A program made the translations under genes and the position numbers. Shown in pieces: positions 42,114 to 50,430 of a DNA stretch of 64,000 nucleotides; position 1 is the first letter of the stretch; each line of letters begins with the position of its first letter. A model generated the notes under the pieces. That model did not search any database, was not told the origin of the DNA, and worked only from the letters and a program-made list of their open reading frames with translations. This stretch comes from CBDATA01 sp965202845 (lineage in GTDB: Bacteria > Acidobacteriota > Vicinamibacteria > Marinacidobacterales > Marinacidobacteraceae), in NCBI GenBank assembly GCA_965202845.1, contig OZ241856.1, positions 1,178,001 to 1,242,000 of the forward strand. Reading direction: 5' to 3'.

Positions 42114-43280
42114 ATGATCAAGTCGATCCGCCTGCGGAATTTCAAGAATTTCGAGGACACGACGGTGCATCTGGGCCCGTTCAGCGTGCTTGCCGGAGAG
42201 AACGTCACCGGCAAGAGCAACGTCGGCGACGCCCTGCGCATCTTTCACGAGTTCTTCGTCGTTGATTTGGACAGCATGTTCCAGCAGATGGGTCAGCCGG
42301 TTCGGGACGGCGCCGAATCCGCCTCGATCGAGATCGAGGTTCCGGGACCGGACGGGGAAGACCTGCGCTACCGGATCGCATTCGCCGCATCCGGCGCCAC
42401 CCCGCAGTCATTCCAGATCGTCAAGGAAGAATTGCTGGCGGCGCGGAAGGCCGGAATGCCCCTTGAAACCGTGCCGCTGAAACAGGCGAGCGACAACACG
42501 GCGCCCGAAGCGCCGGCGTTGATCCGGACGATGTATGCGGACGGCTTTGGCGCATGGTCGAAACCTGTCCTGCATCTTCTGGGGGCGTTGACGTGCCAGC
42601 GTCTCGTGCCGGTTCCCGAAAATCTCCGAAGGCCAGGATGGAAAAAAGCCACGAAGGTGGGGGAGTCGGGCCAGGATTTCCCGACAGTGCTGGAAAGGCT
42701 CTGCCGGGACCCCGACAAGAAGGCGACCATCATCGAGTGGCTGCGCGAGCTGACGCCGAACGACATCTGCGACATGGATTTCGTCCCGGATCCGAACGGG
42801 GACGTCCACCTGCAGGTGAAACAGCAGGATGGGGCGACATTCGGCGCCCGCAGCGTCTCGGACGGCACGTTGCGCTTCATGGCGGTGCTGACCGCCCTGC
42901 TCGGCGCCTCGGAGAACACAACGCTTTTTCTTGACGAACTTGAAGCCGGTTTGCACCCGAGCCGCATCCAGCTTCTGATTCGCCTGATTGAGAAACAGAC
43001 AGCGGAAACCGGAGTCCAGGTGATTGCGACGACCCATTCGCCCGAAGTCCTGGACCGGATCGGGGAGCGCGCGTTCGAGGATTCGACGGCGCTCGCCAGG
43101 ATCCGCGGCCATGAGGCTGTATCCGCGCACCGTATGGCGGAACTTCCCCAGGCGCGCGCGTTGCGGGAGACCCGGGGGATGGGAGCGCTCCTGCGCGATG
43201 GATGGATGGAGAACGTGCTGTACCTGGAGGACGACGACCAGAAGACCGAAGCCGCACATCCGGAACCCGCCATCTCCTGA
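42114..43280 (+). CDS. AAA family ATPase (OLD/RecF-like)
   Basis: A 388-residue SMC/RecF/OLD-type ATPase. The N-terminus IKSIRLRNFKNFEDTTVHLGPFSVLAGEN leads into Walker A (GENVTGKSN), with an ABC-like segment SVSDGTLRFMAV, Walker B TLFLDELEAGLHP and the His switch VIATTHSPEVL. The coding frame ends in NVLYLEDDD. Genes of this type usually precede a partner beginning KVLVIPEDF, and the stump of one follows here. Such pairs are frequent in defence neighbourhoods. With the partner truncated the system is probably inactive. A defence role is inference from context. Confidence 0.85.
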   Translation: MIKSIRLRNFKNFEDTTVHLGPFSVLAGENVTGKSNVGDALRIFHEFFVVDLDSMFQQMGQPVRDGAESASIEIEVPGPDGEDLRYRIAFAASGATPQSFQIVKEELLAARKAGMPLETVPLKQASDNTAPEAPALIRTMYADGFGAWSKPVLHLLGALTCQRLVPVPENLRRPGWKKATKVGESGQDFPTVLERLCRDPDKKATIIEWLRELTPNDICDMDFVPDPNGDVHLQVKQQDGATFGARSVSDGTLRFMAVLTALLGASENTTLFLDELEAGLHPSRIQLLIRLIEKQTAETGVQVIATTHSPEVLDRIGERAFEDSTALARIRGHEAVSAHRMAELPQARALRETRGMGALLRDGWMENVLYLEDDDQKTEAAHPEPAIS

Positions 43281-43462
43281 AAGTCCTGCTCATCCCGGAG
43301 GATTTCACCTACGACCAGTACATCCTGACTCCGCTTTTCTCCAGTTTGTTCGCATCGCTTGGAAAGCCCCGCGCCAGGGTGACCGTGTGCCGCGCACCGA
43401 ACCTCGGCGGCGTCCGGACGGCTCTCAAGACCGAGCGGACGGTCGCTACTCGTCGAGGGTAA
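43277..43462 (+). pseudogene. Truncated partner of the AAA ATPase (DUF4276-like)
   Basis: About 55 recognisable residues beginning LKVLLIPEDFTYDQYILTPL and continuing to ARVTVCRAPNLGGVRTALKTER, then breaking into TVATRRG. The pattern matches the start of small DUF4276/TOPRIM-like partners of OLD-type ATPases. Translation would have to start at CTG 43277, overlapping the ATPase stop as CTGA, or at an upstream ATG in another reading context. The break coincides with the 3' end of the convergent TonB receptor gene at 43446. Confidence 0.65.
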
Positions 43463-45602
43463 ACAGCACCGTCGCCACCACCGCCCGCCCCGGCGCCAGC
43501 ACCGCGCGGGAGTCGGCGCTGATCGGGTAGGCGGCGTTCAGCAGGTTTCTCCCGGAGACCCGAATCGCGGCGCTTTCGGCGAGCGGAGCGCCGAAGGCGG
43601 CGTCCACCCGGGCGTAGGCGCCGGTCTCGATTTCGGTCGGCCCGGGCGCGCGATGGCTGGCGAAGCCCATGAACACCGCTTCCAGAAAGACGTCTTCCCG
43701 GATGCGGCGTCGGATCGCGGCCCGCACGGTGGCCGGGGAAATTCCGTCGAGCGCCCCCCCCTCCCCGGTCCGCCCGCGCGCAATCGAGGCGGCGACATCC
43801 AGCAAGAAGGGGGAGTCGTCCCCGAATCGCACCTCCAGCTCCAGGCCGGAAAGCGTCGCCTCGCCGCGATTGCGGAAACGGAAGACCTCGGGCCGGGTCT
43901 CGTAGCGCTCCACCAGGTCGGCGATCCGGTAGGAGTAGGCGAAGACGCCGCCGTGCGCCCGCTCCTTGTCGAAGCGGAGCGAGAGATCGAACTGCAGCGC
44001 CCGCTCCGGGCGCAACCGGGGATTCCCGTAGACGACTCCGCGTCCGGAAAGTCCGGTGAAATACCGGTCGGAAAGGGTCGGATCCCGGAAGCCGCGGGAC
44101 ACCTGCCCGGTCAGCGCCCAGCCGGGAAGCAGATCGGCGCGAAGCGCGAGGAAGCCGGACAACGCGGCGGTGGCGTGCGCCATGCGTCCGCCGAGCGAAG
44201 GACCCGCAGAGGCGCGGACGGTCGCCAGCCGGGTTCCGGCGCTTCCGCTGGCGCGGGCGCCGAGCGGCGTTTCCGCGAACCCGAAGACCGCGGCCTCGCG
44301 CCGCCGGGCGCCGGCGAGCCGCGACGGCTCCTCGATGCTGGCGAGCAGCCCGTGCGCGGCGATACCGCTGATCCACACATCGGTGTCCAGCCCGAACCGG
44401 TCGAGCCATTCGCCGCCCAGCTCCAGGCGCCCCCTGCCGAACGGACGAACCCCGCGTCCGCGCAGCATGAAGTCCCTGGCGCCCACCAGCGAATCGCTGC
44501 TCGTCGCGCCCGAGTCCCGGCGGGTGATCACCCGGTGGCCGCCGAGGAAGCCGGTCGCCTCCAGCCGGCCGAACCCCCAGCGGGGCGCGAACTCGTAATG
44601 CGCGAGGAGCCGGTTGGAGTCCTCCTCCGGGTACGAAATGAGCGACGTCGCCCGGCGGGGTCGGCCGATGTCCCGACCGGCGTCCACCTGAACCGAGACG
44701 GCGAGACGACCGCCGCCCACCCGGGAGACGCTGCGGAGCAGCGCGCCGTAGTCCCTGGCCCCGGACTCCGCCACCCGTCCCTCCGGACTCGCGTAGTCGC
44801 CGAATTCACGGCGGCGCGCCTGGACGAGCCACCCGGTGTTCCCCAGGCTGCCGGTCGCTTCGGCGCCGAAACTCGCTTCGGGAAGTCCCAGTCCGCCGCT
44901 GGCCCGCGCCCGGACTTGAAACGGGTCGCCGGGGGACGGACTCCGGGTGCGGGCATGGATCACCCCGCCGAAGGCGTCGGAGCCGTAGGCGACCGACGAG
45001 GGGCCGCGGACGATCTCCACCGCCTCGAGAAAGAAGGGGTCCAGAAAGGTCGCGCTGGGGCCGGCCCGGCGTTCGGTGGTGATCCGGGCGCCGTCCAGCA
45101 GCAGCACGGTGCGCCCCCGGGACAATCCGCGGATCGACGGCACGCCGGCGTGCAGATCGCTGCTCCGCGCCGTTCCCGGCGCCGCCTCCAGCACGTCCAC
45201 CAGTCGGGGCGCCTGCCGGGCGCGGATCGCCTCCCCGGAAACCACCGCCGGAGCGTTCCCGGGGGCGGCGTCGGTCCGGGAAACCGCCCCGCTGGTGATG
45301 GTCACGCTCTCGATCAGCGACAGCGGGCGGACCCGAAGCTCCACCGGCGAGGTCAGTTCGGAGACCAGGATCGGCGCGGTGTACCGGTCTCCGGGAAGCA
45401 CGACCAGAACATGAAAGGGACCGACCGGGTCCGGCTGCCAGGTGAATCGCCCATTCGAATCGGTGGTGACGCTGCCCGGATGCCCGAGCACCTGAACCAG
45501 TGCTCCTTCGACCGGTCGCCCCTCCGGATCGAGGACGCGGCCCTCGAAGGCCAGTCCGGCGGACGCTTGCAGCAAAAGAGCGAGCGCAAGGGGAATCCTC
45601 AT
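43446..45602 (-). CDS. TonB-dependent receptor with N-terminal carboxypeptidase-regulatory-like domain
   Basis: A 718-residue outer-membrane receptor. A signal peptide (about 1-18) is followed by a carboxypeptidase-regulatory-like beta domain (FEGRVLDPEGRPVEGALVQV, to about 90), a plug domain (about 115-225, with VPSIRGLSRGRTVLLLDGARI and IVRGPSSVAYGSDAFGGVI) and a 22-strand-type barrel ending in VVATVLFTLDE. It should import a large substrate such as a siderophore, cobalamin, peptide or glycan with TonB energy. The neighbouring AmpG-like MFS gene overlaps it by ATGA, which suggests a shared cargo, perhaps a muropeptide or siderophore. Cobalamin for nrdJ is another guess. Confidence 0.9.
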   Translation of the reverse strand: MRIPLALALLLQASAGLAFEGRVLDPEGRPVEGALVQVLGHPGSVTTDSNGRFTWQPDPVGPFHVLVVLPGDRYTAPILVSELTSPVELRVRPLSLIESVTITSGAVSRTDAAPGNAPAVVSGEAIRARQAPRLVDVLEAAPGTARSSDLHAGVPSIRGLSRGRTVLLLDGARITTERRAGPSATFLDPFFLEAVEIVRGPSSVAYGSDAFGGVIHARTRSPSPGDPFQVRARASGGLGLPEASFGAEATGSLGNTGWLVQARRREFGDYASPEGRVAESGARDYGALLRSVSRVGGGRLAVSVQVDAGRDIGRPRRATSLISYPEEDSNRLLAHYEFAPRWGFGRLEATGFLGGHRVITRRDSGATSSDSLVGARDFMLRGRGVRPFGRGRLELGGEWLDRFGLDTDVWISGIAAHGLLASIEEPSRLAGARRREAAVFGFAETPLGARASGSAGTRLATVRASAGPSLGGRMAHATAALSGFLALRADLLPGWALTGQVSRGFRDPTLSDRYFTGLSGRGVVYGNPRLRPERALQFDLSLRFDKERAHGGVFAYSYRIADLVERYETRPEVFRFRNRGEATLSGLELEVRFGDDSPFLLDVAASIARGRTGEGGALDGISPATVRAAIRRRIREDVFLEAVFMGFASHRAPGPTEIETGAYARVDAAFGAPLAESAAIRVSGRNLLNAAYPISADSRAVLAPGRAVVATVLFTLDE

Positions 45603-47137
45603 GAACGTTCCCGTCGCGCCCAGCCGAACGCCCCGACCAGAAGGCCGGAAACAAGCGCAAGAGTCAGGATGCCGAGAAGCTGGATCACGTCGGGAACGCT
45701 TCCGGGGTGCAGAACCCGTACCAGACCGGCGGCCAGCGAAAATTCCGCATCCGGATACTCCCTGAGCGTTCGGAGCGCGGTGAGCGCGGCGGCGATCAGC
45801 AGGCTCAGCGCCCCGCCGAACGCCGCCCCCAGGGCGATGCGGGGCCAGAGCTCCCTGGCCCCGGCTCCCGGACTGGAGGGCGCCGCGCCGCCGGTGTGGA
45901 ACTGCGGATCGCGGATTCCCAGCGGGGAGAAGCGGTGCAGCAGGAGCAGCCCGGGGATGCCCATCGCCATGGTGGAGAGGAAGAAGGTTCGCCAGCCGAG
46001 CGCATCCACCGCGTACCCGGTGACCGGGCCGGCGAGGATGCGGGGCAGCGCGAACAGGCTCGAAAAGAGGGCGTACTGCGTCGCCGAGAATCGCCGGTCG
46101 GTGATCCGCAGCAGCAGCACCGAGAACGCGCCGGTGCCGAGGCCGGAGGAGAGCAGCTCGAAGGCGGTGGCGCCGTACATCCAGGCGAGGCTTCCCCCGG
46201 CGCCGGCCACGAAGAAGTAGCCCAGGTTGGAGACGATCTGGAGCAGGCCGAAGAGCCAGAGCGCCGGGCCGAGTCCGATCAGGGTGGTCACGATCCCGCC
46301 CGCGAAGGTGGACCCCACCGCGGCGATCAGGCCGATGGTGGACAGCGCGACCCCCCGGTGGAACCCGCTGTAGCCCATGTCCACCAGGAAGGGGCGGGTG
46401 AGCGACTGCGCCAGGTTGTCGGCGAACTTGTAGAAGAAGACGAACGCCAGGATTTCGAGGGCGCGGGGCCGGGCGAGCGCCTCGAGGAAGGGTTTCCAGA
46501 CGGCGTCCTTCAGGGTGGTCGGCGCCGCCTCGTCGGCGTCGGTGTCGGGCGCCCGCCAGGTGACGAGGAGCATCGGCAGAAACAGCAGCGCCAGCAGCGC
46601 GTTCACCGTCCCGAAGCCGAATGAGGCGGCGAGGCTGATCGCCCCCCCGCCCGAAACCAGCATCGCCGCCCGGTAGAGCGCATGCCGGGCGCCCACCGCG
46701 ACCCCCTGCTCCTCCGGCGCCAGCGCCTCCACCGCCCAGGCGTCGAGCGCGATGTCCTGGGACGCCGACGCCACCGCGATGGCGAGCGCCAGGGCGAACA
46801 CCACCAGAATCGCCTCCGCCGCGCCGGTCACTCCGGCGAGCCCCAGGAACGTCCCCAGCAGGACGCACTGCGCGACCGCCATCCAGCCGCGTCGCCGCCC
46901 CCAGAATCCGGGGACATAACGATCCATGAACGGCGCCCAGAGGAACTTGAAGGTCCAGGGCGCCTGGGTCAGGGTGAACAGCCCCACCAGCCGGATGTCC
47001 ACTCCCTGGTCGCGGAGCCAGTCGGGGATGGCGATCCAGACCAGCCCCAGCGGCAGCCCCGAGGAGAAGGAGAGGAGAACGACCGAGGCGATCCGCCAGC
47101 GGAACACCGGAGAGATCGCCCGGACGAAGCGGTTCAA
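45599..47137 (-). CDS. AmpG-like MFS transporter
   Basis: A 512-residue permease with about 12 to 14 membrane helices. The N-terminal pattern LSFSSGLPLGLVWIAIPDWLRDQGVD and the segment APWTFKFLWAPFMDRYVPG resemble AmpG muropeptide and related siderophore/CoA-type permeases, as does ASQDIALDAWAVEAL. The TTG start at 47137 overlaps the preceding symporter stop as TTGA; no Shine-Dalgarno is seen, so coupling is likely. It precedes the TonB receptor, so import across both membranes of one compound is plausible. Confidence 0.85.
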   Translation of the reverse strand: MNRFVRAISPVFRWRIASVVLLSFSSGLPLGLVWIAIPDWLRDQGVDIRLVGLFTLTQAPWTFKFLWAPFMDRYVPGFWGRRRGWMAVAQCVLLGTFLGLAGVTGAAEAILVVFALALAIAVASASQDIALDAWAVEALAPEEQGVAVGARHALYRAAMLVSGGGAISLAASFGFGTVNALLALLFLPMLLVTWRAPDTDADEAAPTTLKDAVWKPFLEALARPRALEILAFVFFYKFADNLAQSLTRPFLVDMGYSGFHRGVALSTIGLIAAVGSTFAGGIVTTLIGLGPALWLFGLLQIVSNLGYFFVAGAGGSLAWMYGATAFELLSSGLGTGAFSVLLLRITDRRFSATQYALFSSLFALPRILAGPVTGYAVDALGWRTFFLSTMAMGIPGLLLLHRFSPLGIRDPQFHTGGAAPSSPGAGARELWPRIALGAAFGGALSLLIAAALTALRTLREYPDAEFSLAAGLVRVLHPGSVPDVIQLLGILTLALVSGLLVGAFGWARRERS

Positions 47138-48552
47138 AGGAGGCGCAGCCGGGAAAGCAGCAGACCGACCGCCGCGGTGGCGAGCGAGCCGACCAGAACG
47201 TCCCATGTCCAGGCGAGCGGGTAGCCGCCGAGGCGGATCAGCGCCGGGACGGCGAATCCGGCGCCCATCCCGGCCAGCGTCGCGTTGGGAGTCGCGCTCC
47301 GGGAGAGAACGGCTAGCAGGAAGGCGCCGACGGTGGGGCCGGAGGCGTAGGAAAGGATGGAAAGCCCGGCTTCGAGCGCCGACGGCGCGCGTTGGGCGAT
47401 CAGCGCCACCGCCGTCTGCACGATCCCCCAGAGCACCACCAGCTGCCGCCCCGTCCGGACCTGACGCCGGTCCCGTTCGGCGGGCGGCAGCGCGCCGCGG
47501 CGATCCTGCCACGGCAGCCAGAAGTCGCGCACCGCGGTGGAGGCGAGGCTCACCAGCGAGGGCGAGAGCGCCGCCGCCACCACCCCGGCGAGGGCGATTC
47601 CGGCGCCGACGCCCCCCAGGTTCTCGGCCACAAAGGTCGGGAGCACCTCGTCGGGACGCGCGAATTCGCGGCCGCCGTAGTAGTCCCAGAGCCAGCTTCC
47701 GATGCCGAGGAACAGGACGAACTGCGCCAGGGCGCCGACTCCGGAGAGCACGATGCCGGCCTGGGCGTGGCGAAGCGAACGCGCCGCCAGCAACCGCTGG
47801 GCAAGGTACTGGTCGGCGCCGTGGGTGGCGAGGGTGAGGAACATCCCGCCCAGCACCCCGGCCCAGATGGTGTAGGGCGCGGTCAGGTCGAATTCGGGGG
47901 AGACGATCCGGAATTTGCCGGCATCCGCCGCCGCGCCGATCCAGGCGAAGGGATCTCCGCCGCTCCCCTCCATCAGGGCGAACACGACCACTCCGGCGCC
48001 GAGCAGGTAGACCCCGAGCTGGATCGTGTCGGTCCAGATCGTCGCGGTGACCCCGCCCTCCTCGGAGAAGATCACCATCGCCCCGGCGAGGGCGAGGATG
48101 CACCACCATTCGGGGACGCCGGCGACGATGGCCACCATGAGGGCGGCGGCGTGGAGCCGCACCCCGTCGGCCAGGTTCCGGTACACGAGGAAGATGGCGG
48201 CGGCGGCGCTCCGCACCCTGGCGCCGAACCGCTTAAGCAGCAATTCGTAGGTGGTGACCACTTCGCCCCGGAAGTAGGCGGGCAGCAGCGTGAACGCGAT
48301 GACCACGCGCCCCAGCAGGAAGCCGAACGCCAGCTGCAAGAAGCCGAAATCGCCCTCGTAGGCGAACCCAGGAATCGAGGTGAAGGTGAGGACGCTGGTC
48401 TCGGTGGCGACGATGCAGGCGGCGACTGCCCAGAAGGGGGCGGAGCGACCGGCAAGGAAATACCCGGAAACCGAACGGTCCCGACGCCCCACCAGGATGC
48501 CGAAGAGGGTGATCCCGGCAAGATAGCCGGCGACTATCAAAATTGCGGACAA
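47134..48552 (-). CDS. Sodium:solute symporter (SSS family)
   Basis: A 472-residue symporter with about 13 helices. SSS features include SVLTFTSIPGFAYEG, the sugar/acid-binding-like region ATHGADQYLAQRLLAARSLRHAQ and the final LSYASGPTVGAFLLAVLS. The start is TTG at 48552, sixteen bases after the ParA-like gene. It is distinct from the symporters at 33752 and 62675. The ligand is unknown. Confidence 0.88.
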   Translation of the reverse strand: MSAILIVAGYLAGITLFGILVGRRDRSVSGYFLAGRSAPFWAVAACIVATETSVLTFTSIPGFAYEGDFGFLQLAFGFLLGRVVIAFTLLPAYFRGEVVTTYELLLKRFGARVRSAAAAIFLVYRNLADGVRLHAAALMVAIVAGVPEWWCILALAGAMVIFSEEGGVTATIWTDTIQLGVYLLGAGVVVFALMEGSGGDPFAWIGAAADAGKFRIVSPEFDLTAPYTIWAGVLGGMFLTLATHGADQYLAQRLLAARSLRHAQAGIVLSGVGALAQFVLFLGIGSWLWDYYGGREFARPDEVLPTFVAENLGGVGAGIALAGVVAAALSPSLVSLASTAVRDFWLPWQDRRGALPPAERDRRQVRTGRQLVVLWGIVQTAVALIAQRAPSALEAGLSILSYASGPTVGAFLLAVLSRSATPNATLAGMGAGFAVPALIRLGGYPLAWTWDVLVGSLATAAVGLLLSRLRLL

Positions 48553-48568
48553 GGGCGTATTCAGAATT

Positions 48569-49558
48569 TCACGCTTCGCTCATCGAAGCGGCGCTCGTGA
48601 TGCGGCGCGCCAGGTCCCGAAAGTCCCGGTAGCAGCCGGAGACGGCGCTCGCGTGCCCTCCCAGGGCCCCATCCGCCGCCTTGAGCGAGAACATCGGTTT
48701 GCGGGCTTCCTGGGCGAGCGGCATCAGACTGTGGAGATGCTTCAGGGTTCCGAGGCGATGCGGGTCCTCTGCGACCGGGGGCGTATCCTCGCCGGACTCT
48801 TCGAGCACGAATTCCCGGTAGGCGCCGGGAATGCGATCCATCCATCGTTCGTACGCATGCACCGGACGATCCAGCCGCATCGCGTGCTGCAGGACCACAT
48901 ACCCGATCGGTCGCATCGCGCCCTCCGGCAACCCGAGTCCCTTCACCGGATTGCGTCCTCGACGGTCGGCCCATTCCTCCCGCCACTTGCGGAGCGTGGG
49001 GCCGAGATTCCGCAACCCCTCGATGGAGTAGAGGTCCGGGGCCAGCGGAACCATCACGTGCGTCGCCGCAAGAAGCGCGGCGCGATTGAGGGCGCCCGGA
49101 TTGGGTCCCACATCCACCAGGGCCAGATCGGCTTCCATTTCGCGGGCGGCATGGTCGATCACCCGGGACAAGGCGGTCAGCGCCCGGAACGCCCGCGGCT
49201 TGCGGTCCAGGCAGTCCGCCCACTGGCCGGAGAGTTCGTCCTCCGCTCCCGAGAGGCGCATGTCCCCGGCGACCAGGCCGATGCCCACCGTCGGCTGGAT
49301 CGGGGACAGCGCGGCTACATCGTCCGTTCCTTCCAGTAGCGGCAAAAGCGCCTGATGGATCGTCCGGGAAGAGTCCGTTCCGGTCCAGAGCGCTTCCACC
49401 GCTTCGTCGTCCAGAAACATCCTGGTGAGATTCGCCTGGGGATCCAGATCCGCAAGCAGAACATTGCGACCCAGGCCCGCGTACATCCACGCGAGGTGGT
49501 ACGCGAGCGAGGTCTTCCCCACCCCTCCCTTGTTGTTGCAAACGGCGATGGTGTTCAT
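48569..49558 (-). CDS. ParA family ATPase
   Basis: A 329-residue partition-type ATPase. The deviant Walker A KGGVGKTS (residues 10-17), the switch segment LLADLDPQANLT and the later VDVGPNPGALNRAAL are present. The C-terminal third (EEWADRRGRNPVKGLGLPEG, then YERWMDRIPGAYREFVLEE) is longer than in plasmid ParA and resembles the Soj-like 'orphan' ParA group. No ParB follows. The ATG overlaps a 46-residue gene by ATGA. It could position cargo or act in genome or membrane organisation. Confidence 0.87.
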   Translation of the reverse strand: MNTIAVCNNKGGVGKTSLAYHLAWMYAGLGRNVLLADLDPQANLTRMFLDDEAVEALWTGTDSSRTIHQALLPLLEGTDDVAALSPIQPTVGIGLVAGDMRLSGAEDELSGQWADCLDRKPRAFRALTALSRVIDHAAREMEADLALVDVGPNPGALNRAALLAATHVMVPLAPDLYSIEGLRNLGPTLRKWREEWADRRGRNPVKGLGLPEGAMRPIGYVVLQHAMRLDRPVHAYERWMDRIPGAYREFVLEESGEDTPPVAEDPHRLGTLKHLHSLMPLAQEARKPMFSLKAADGALGGHASAVSGCYRDFRDLARRITSAASMSEA

Positions 49559-49695
49559 TGGGTTGACCTCACCGCAACGGCGACCAGGGAAGGTTCGAAA
49601 CGAAATTCGGGGTCGGATTCAAGGTCAGCGCAAAGCGCCTCCAACTCCCCGTCCGGGTAGCGGAGACGGTCCGGGGGCGGATTCGCGGGGTTCAT
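49555..49695 (-). CDS. 46-residue acidic protein in the ParA operon
   Basis: A very small gene that overlaps both neighbours by ATGA, which is the main reason to believe it. It starts MNPANPPPDRLRYPDGELEA and has an acidic helical middle followed by a short beta-like end (PSLVAVAVRSTQ). I recognise no family. It may be a ParA-stimulating peptide, by analogy with small ParA partners; that is inference only. Confidence 0.5.
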   Translation of the reverse strand: MNPANPPPDRLRYPDGELEALCADLESDPEFRFEPSLVAVAVRSTQ

Positions 49696-50429
49696 TCGGC
49701 TGTTCCGCCGCGGACGATCCGCCCCCGGGAGGTCACCCGGAAGCCCGAAGGGAGGTTCTCCTCCACCGCCGACCGGTAGCCCCGCACCTCCCATTCGCTT
49801 TCCACGAACAGCTCGGCGATGGCGATGCGCACCCGCGCCGAGTCCTCCTCCTGGGCGACGAACCGCCGGAGCAACGCCTCCCGGGCATCGGCGTCGCGAT
49901 GCCGCCGGAGCGCGTCCACCGCCGCCAGCCGGACGGTGTCATCCAGACTCTCGAGGCAACGCGCCAGGCCGGCGGCCGCCTTGTCGCTCTCGATCCCGGC
50001 CAGGAACCCGAGAATCTGGACTGCCTTGCCGCCGCGGATGGCGACCGGATCGCCATCCTGGAGAACCTCGAGCAACTGTTCCGCCAGTTCGTCCGGGGAG
50101 AGCAGCTCGCCCAGCGCATCCATCGCCCAGGTGACTTCGTCGTGCGTCCGAAGGTAGCGCTGGATCGGCGCCGCCGCCCGCTCCCCGATCTCCACCAGCA
50201 TGTCCCGGACCCGGCGTTTCTCCTGGTCGTCCTGCTCCAGGTTGCCGGCGGTCATGGTGAACCGGCGGGCGAGCTGGTAGATGGCTTCCGGGGTGCCGAT
50301 CGCGCGCAGCCGTTCGGCGGCGTCCTGGCGCACTTCGGGCTGCGCGTAGCGCTCGGTGACCGATCGCGCCGCCCGGCGGATTCGGGCGGCTTCGCGGCCC
50401 TCGGCGGTCAGGAGATCGAACAGCACCAT
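49692..50429 (-). CDS. HEAT-repeat protein
   Basis: A 245-residue all-helical protein. Repeating helix pairs are visible, such as VRQDAAERLRAIGTPEAIYQLARRF, EVTWAMDALGELL, AVQILGFLAGIESDKAAAGLARCLES and TVRLAAVDALRRHRDADAREALLRRF. HEAT arrays bind other proteins. A basic C-terminal tail (FRVTSRGRIVRGGT) follows. It is flanked by a PDZ-hydrolase and the small ParA-operon gene, with ATGA overlap on the downstream side. It could scaffold the ParA system. Confidence 0.82.
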   Translation of the reverse strand: MVLFDLLTAEGREAARIRRAARSVTERYAQPEVRQDAAERLRAIGTPEAIYQLARRFTMTAGNLEQDDQEKRRVRDMLVEIGERAAAPIQRYLRTHDEVTWAMDALGELLSPDELAEQLLEVLQDGDPVAIRGGKAVQILGFLAGIESDKAAAGLARCLESLDDTVRLAAVDALRRHRDADAREALLRRFVAQEEDSARVRIAIAELFVESEWEVRGYRSAVEENLPSGFRVTSRGRIVRGGTAE

Positions 50430-50430
50430 T

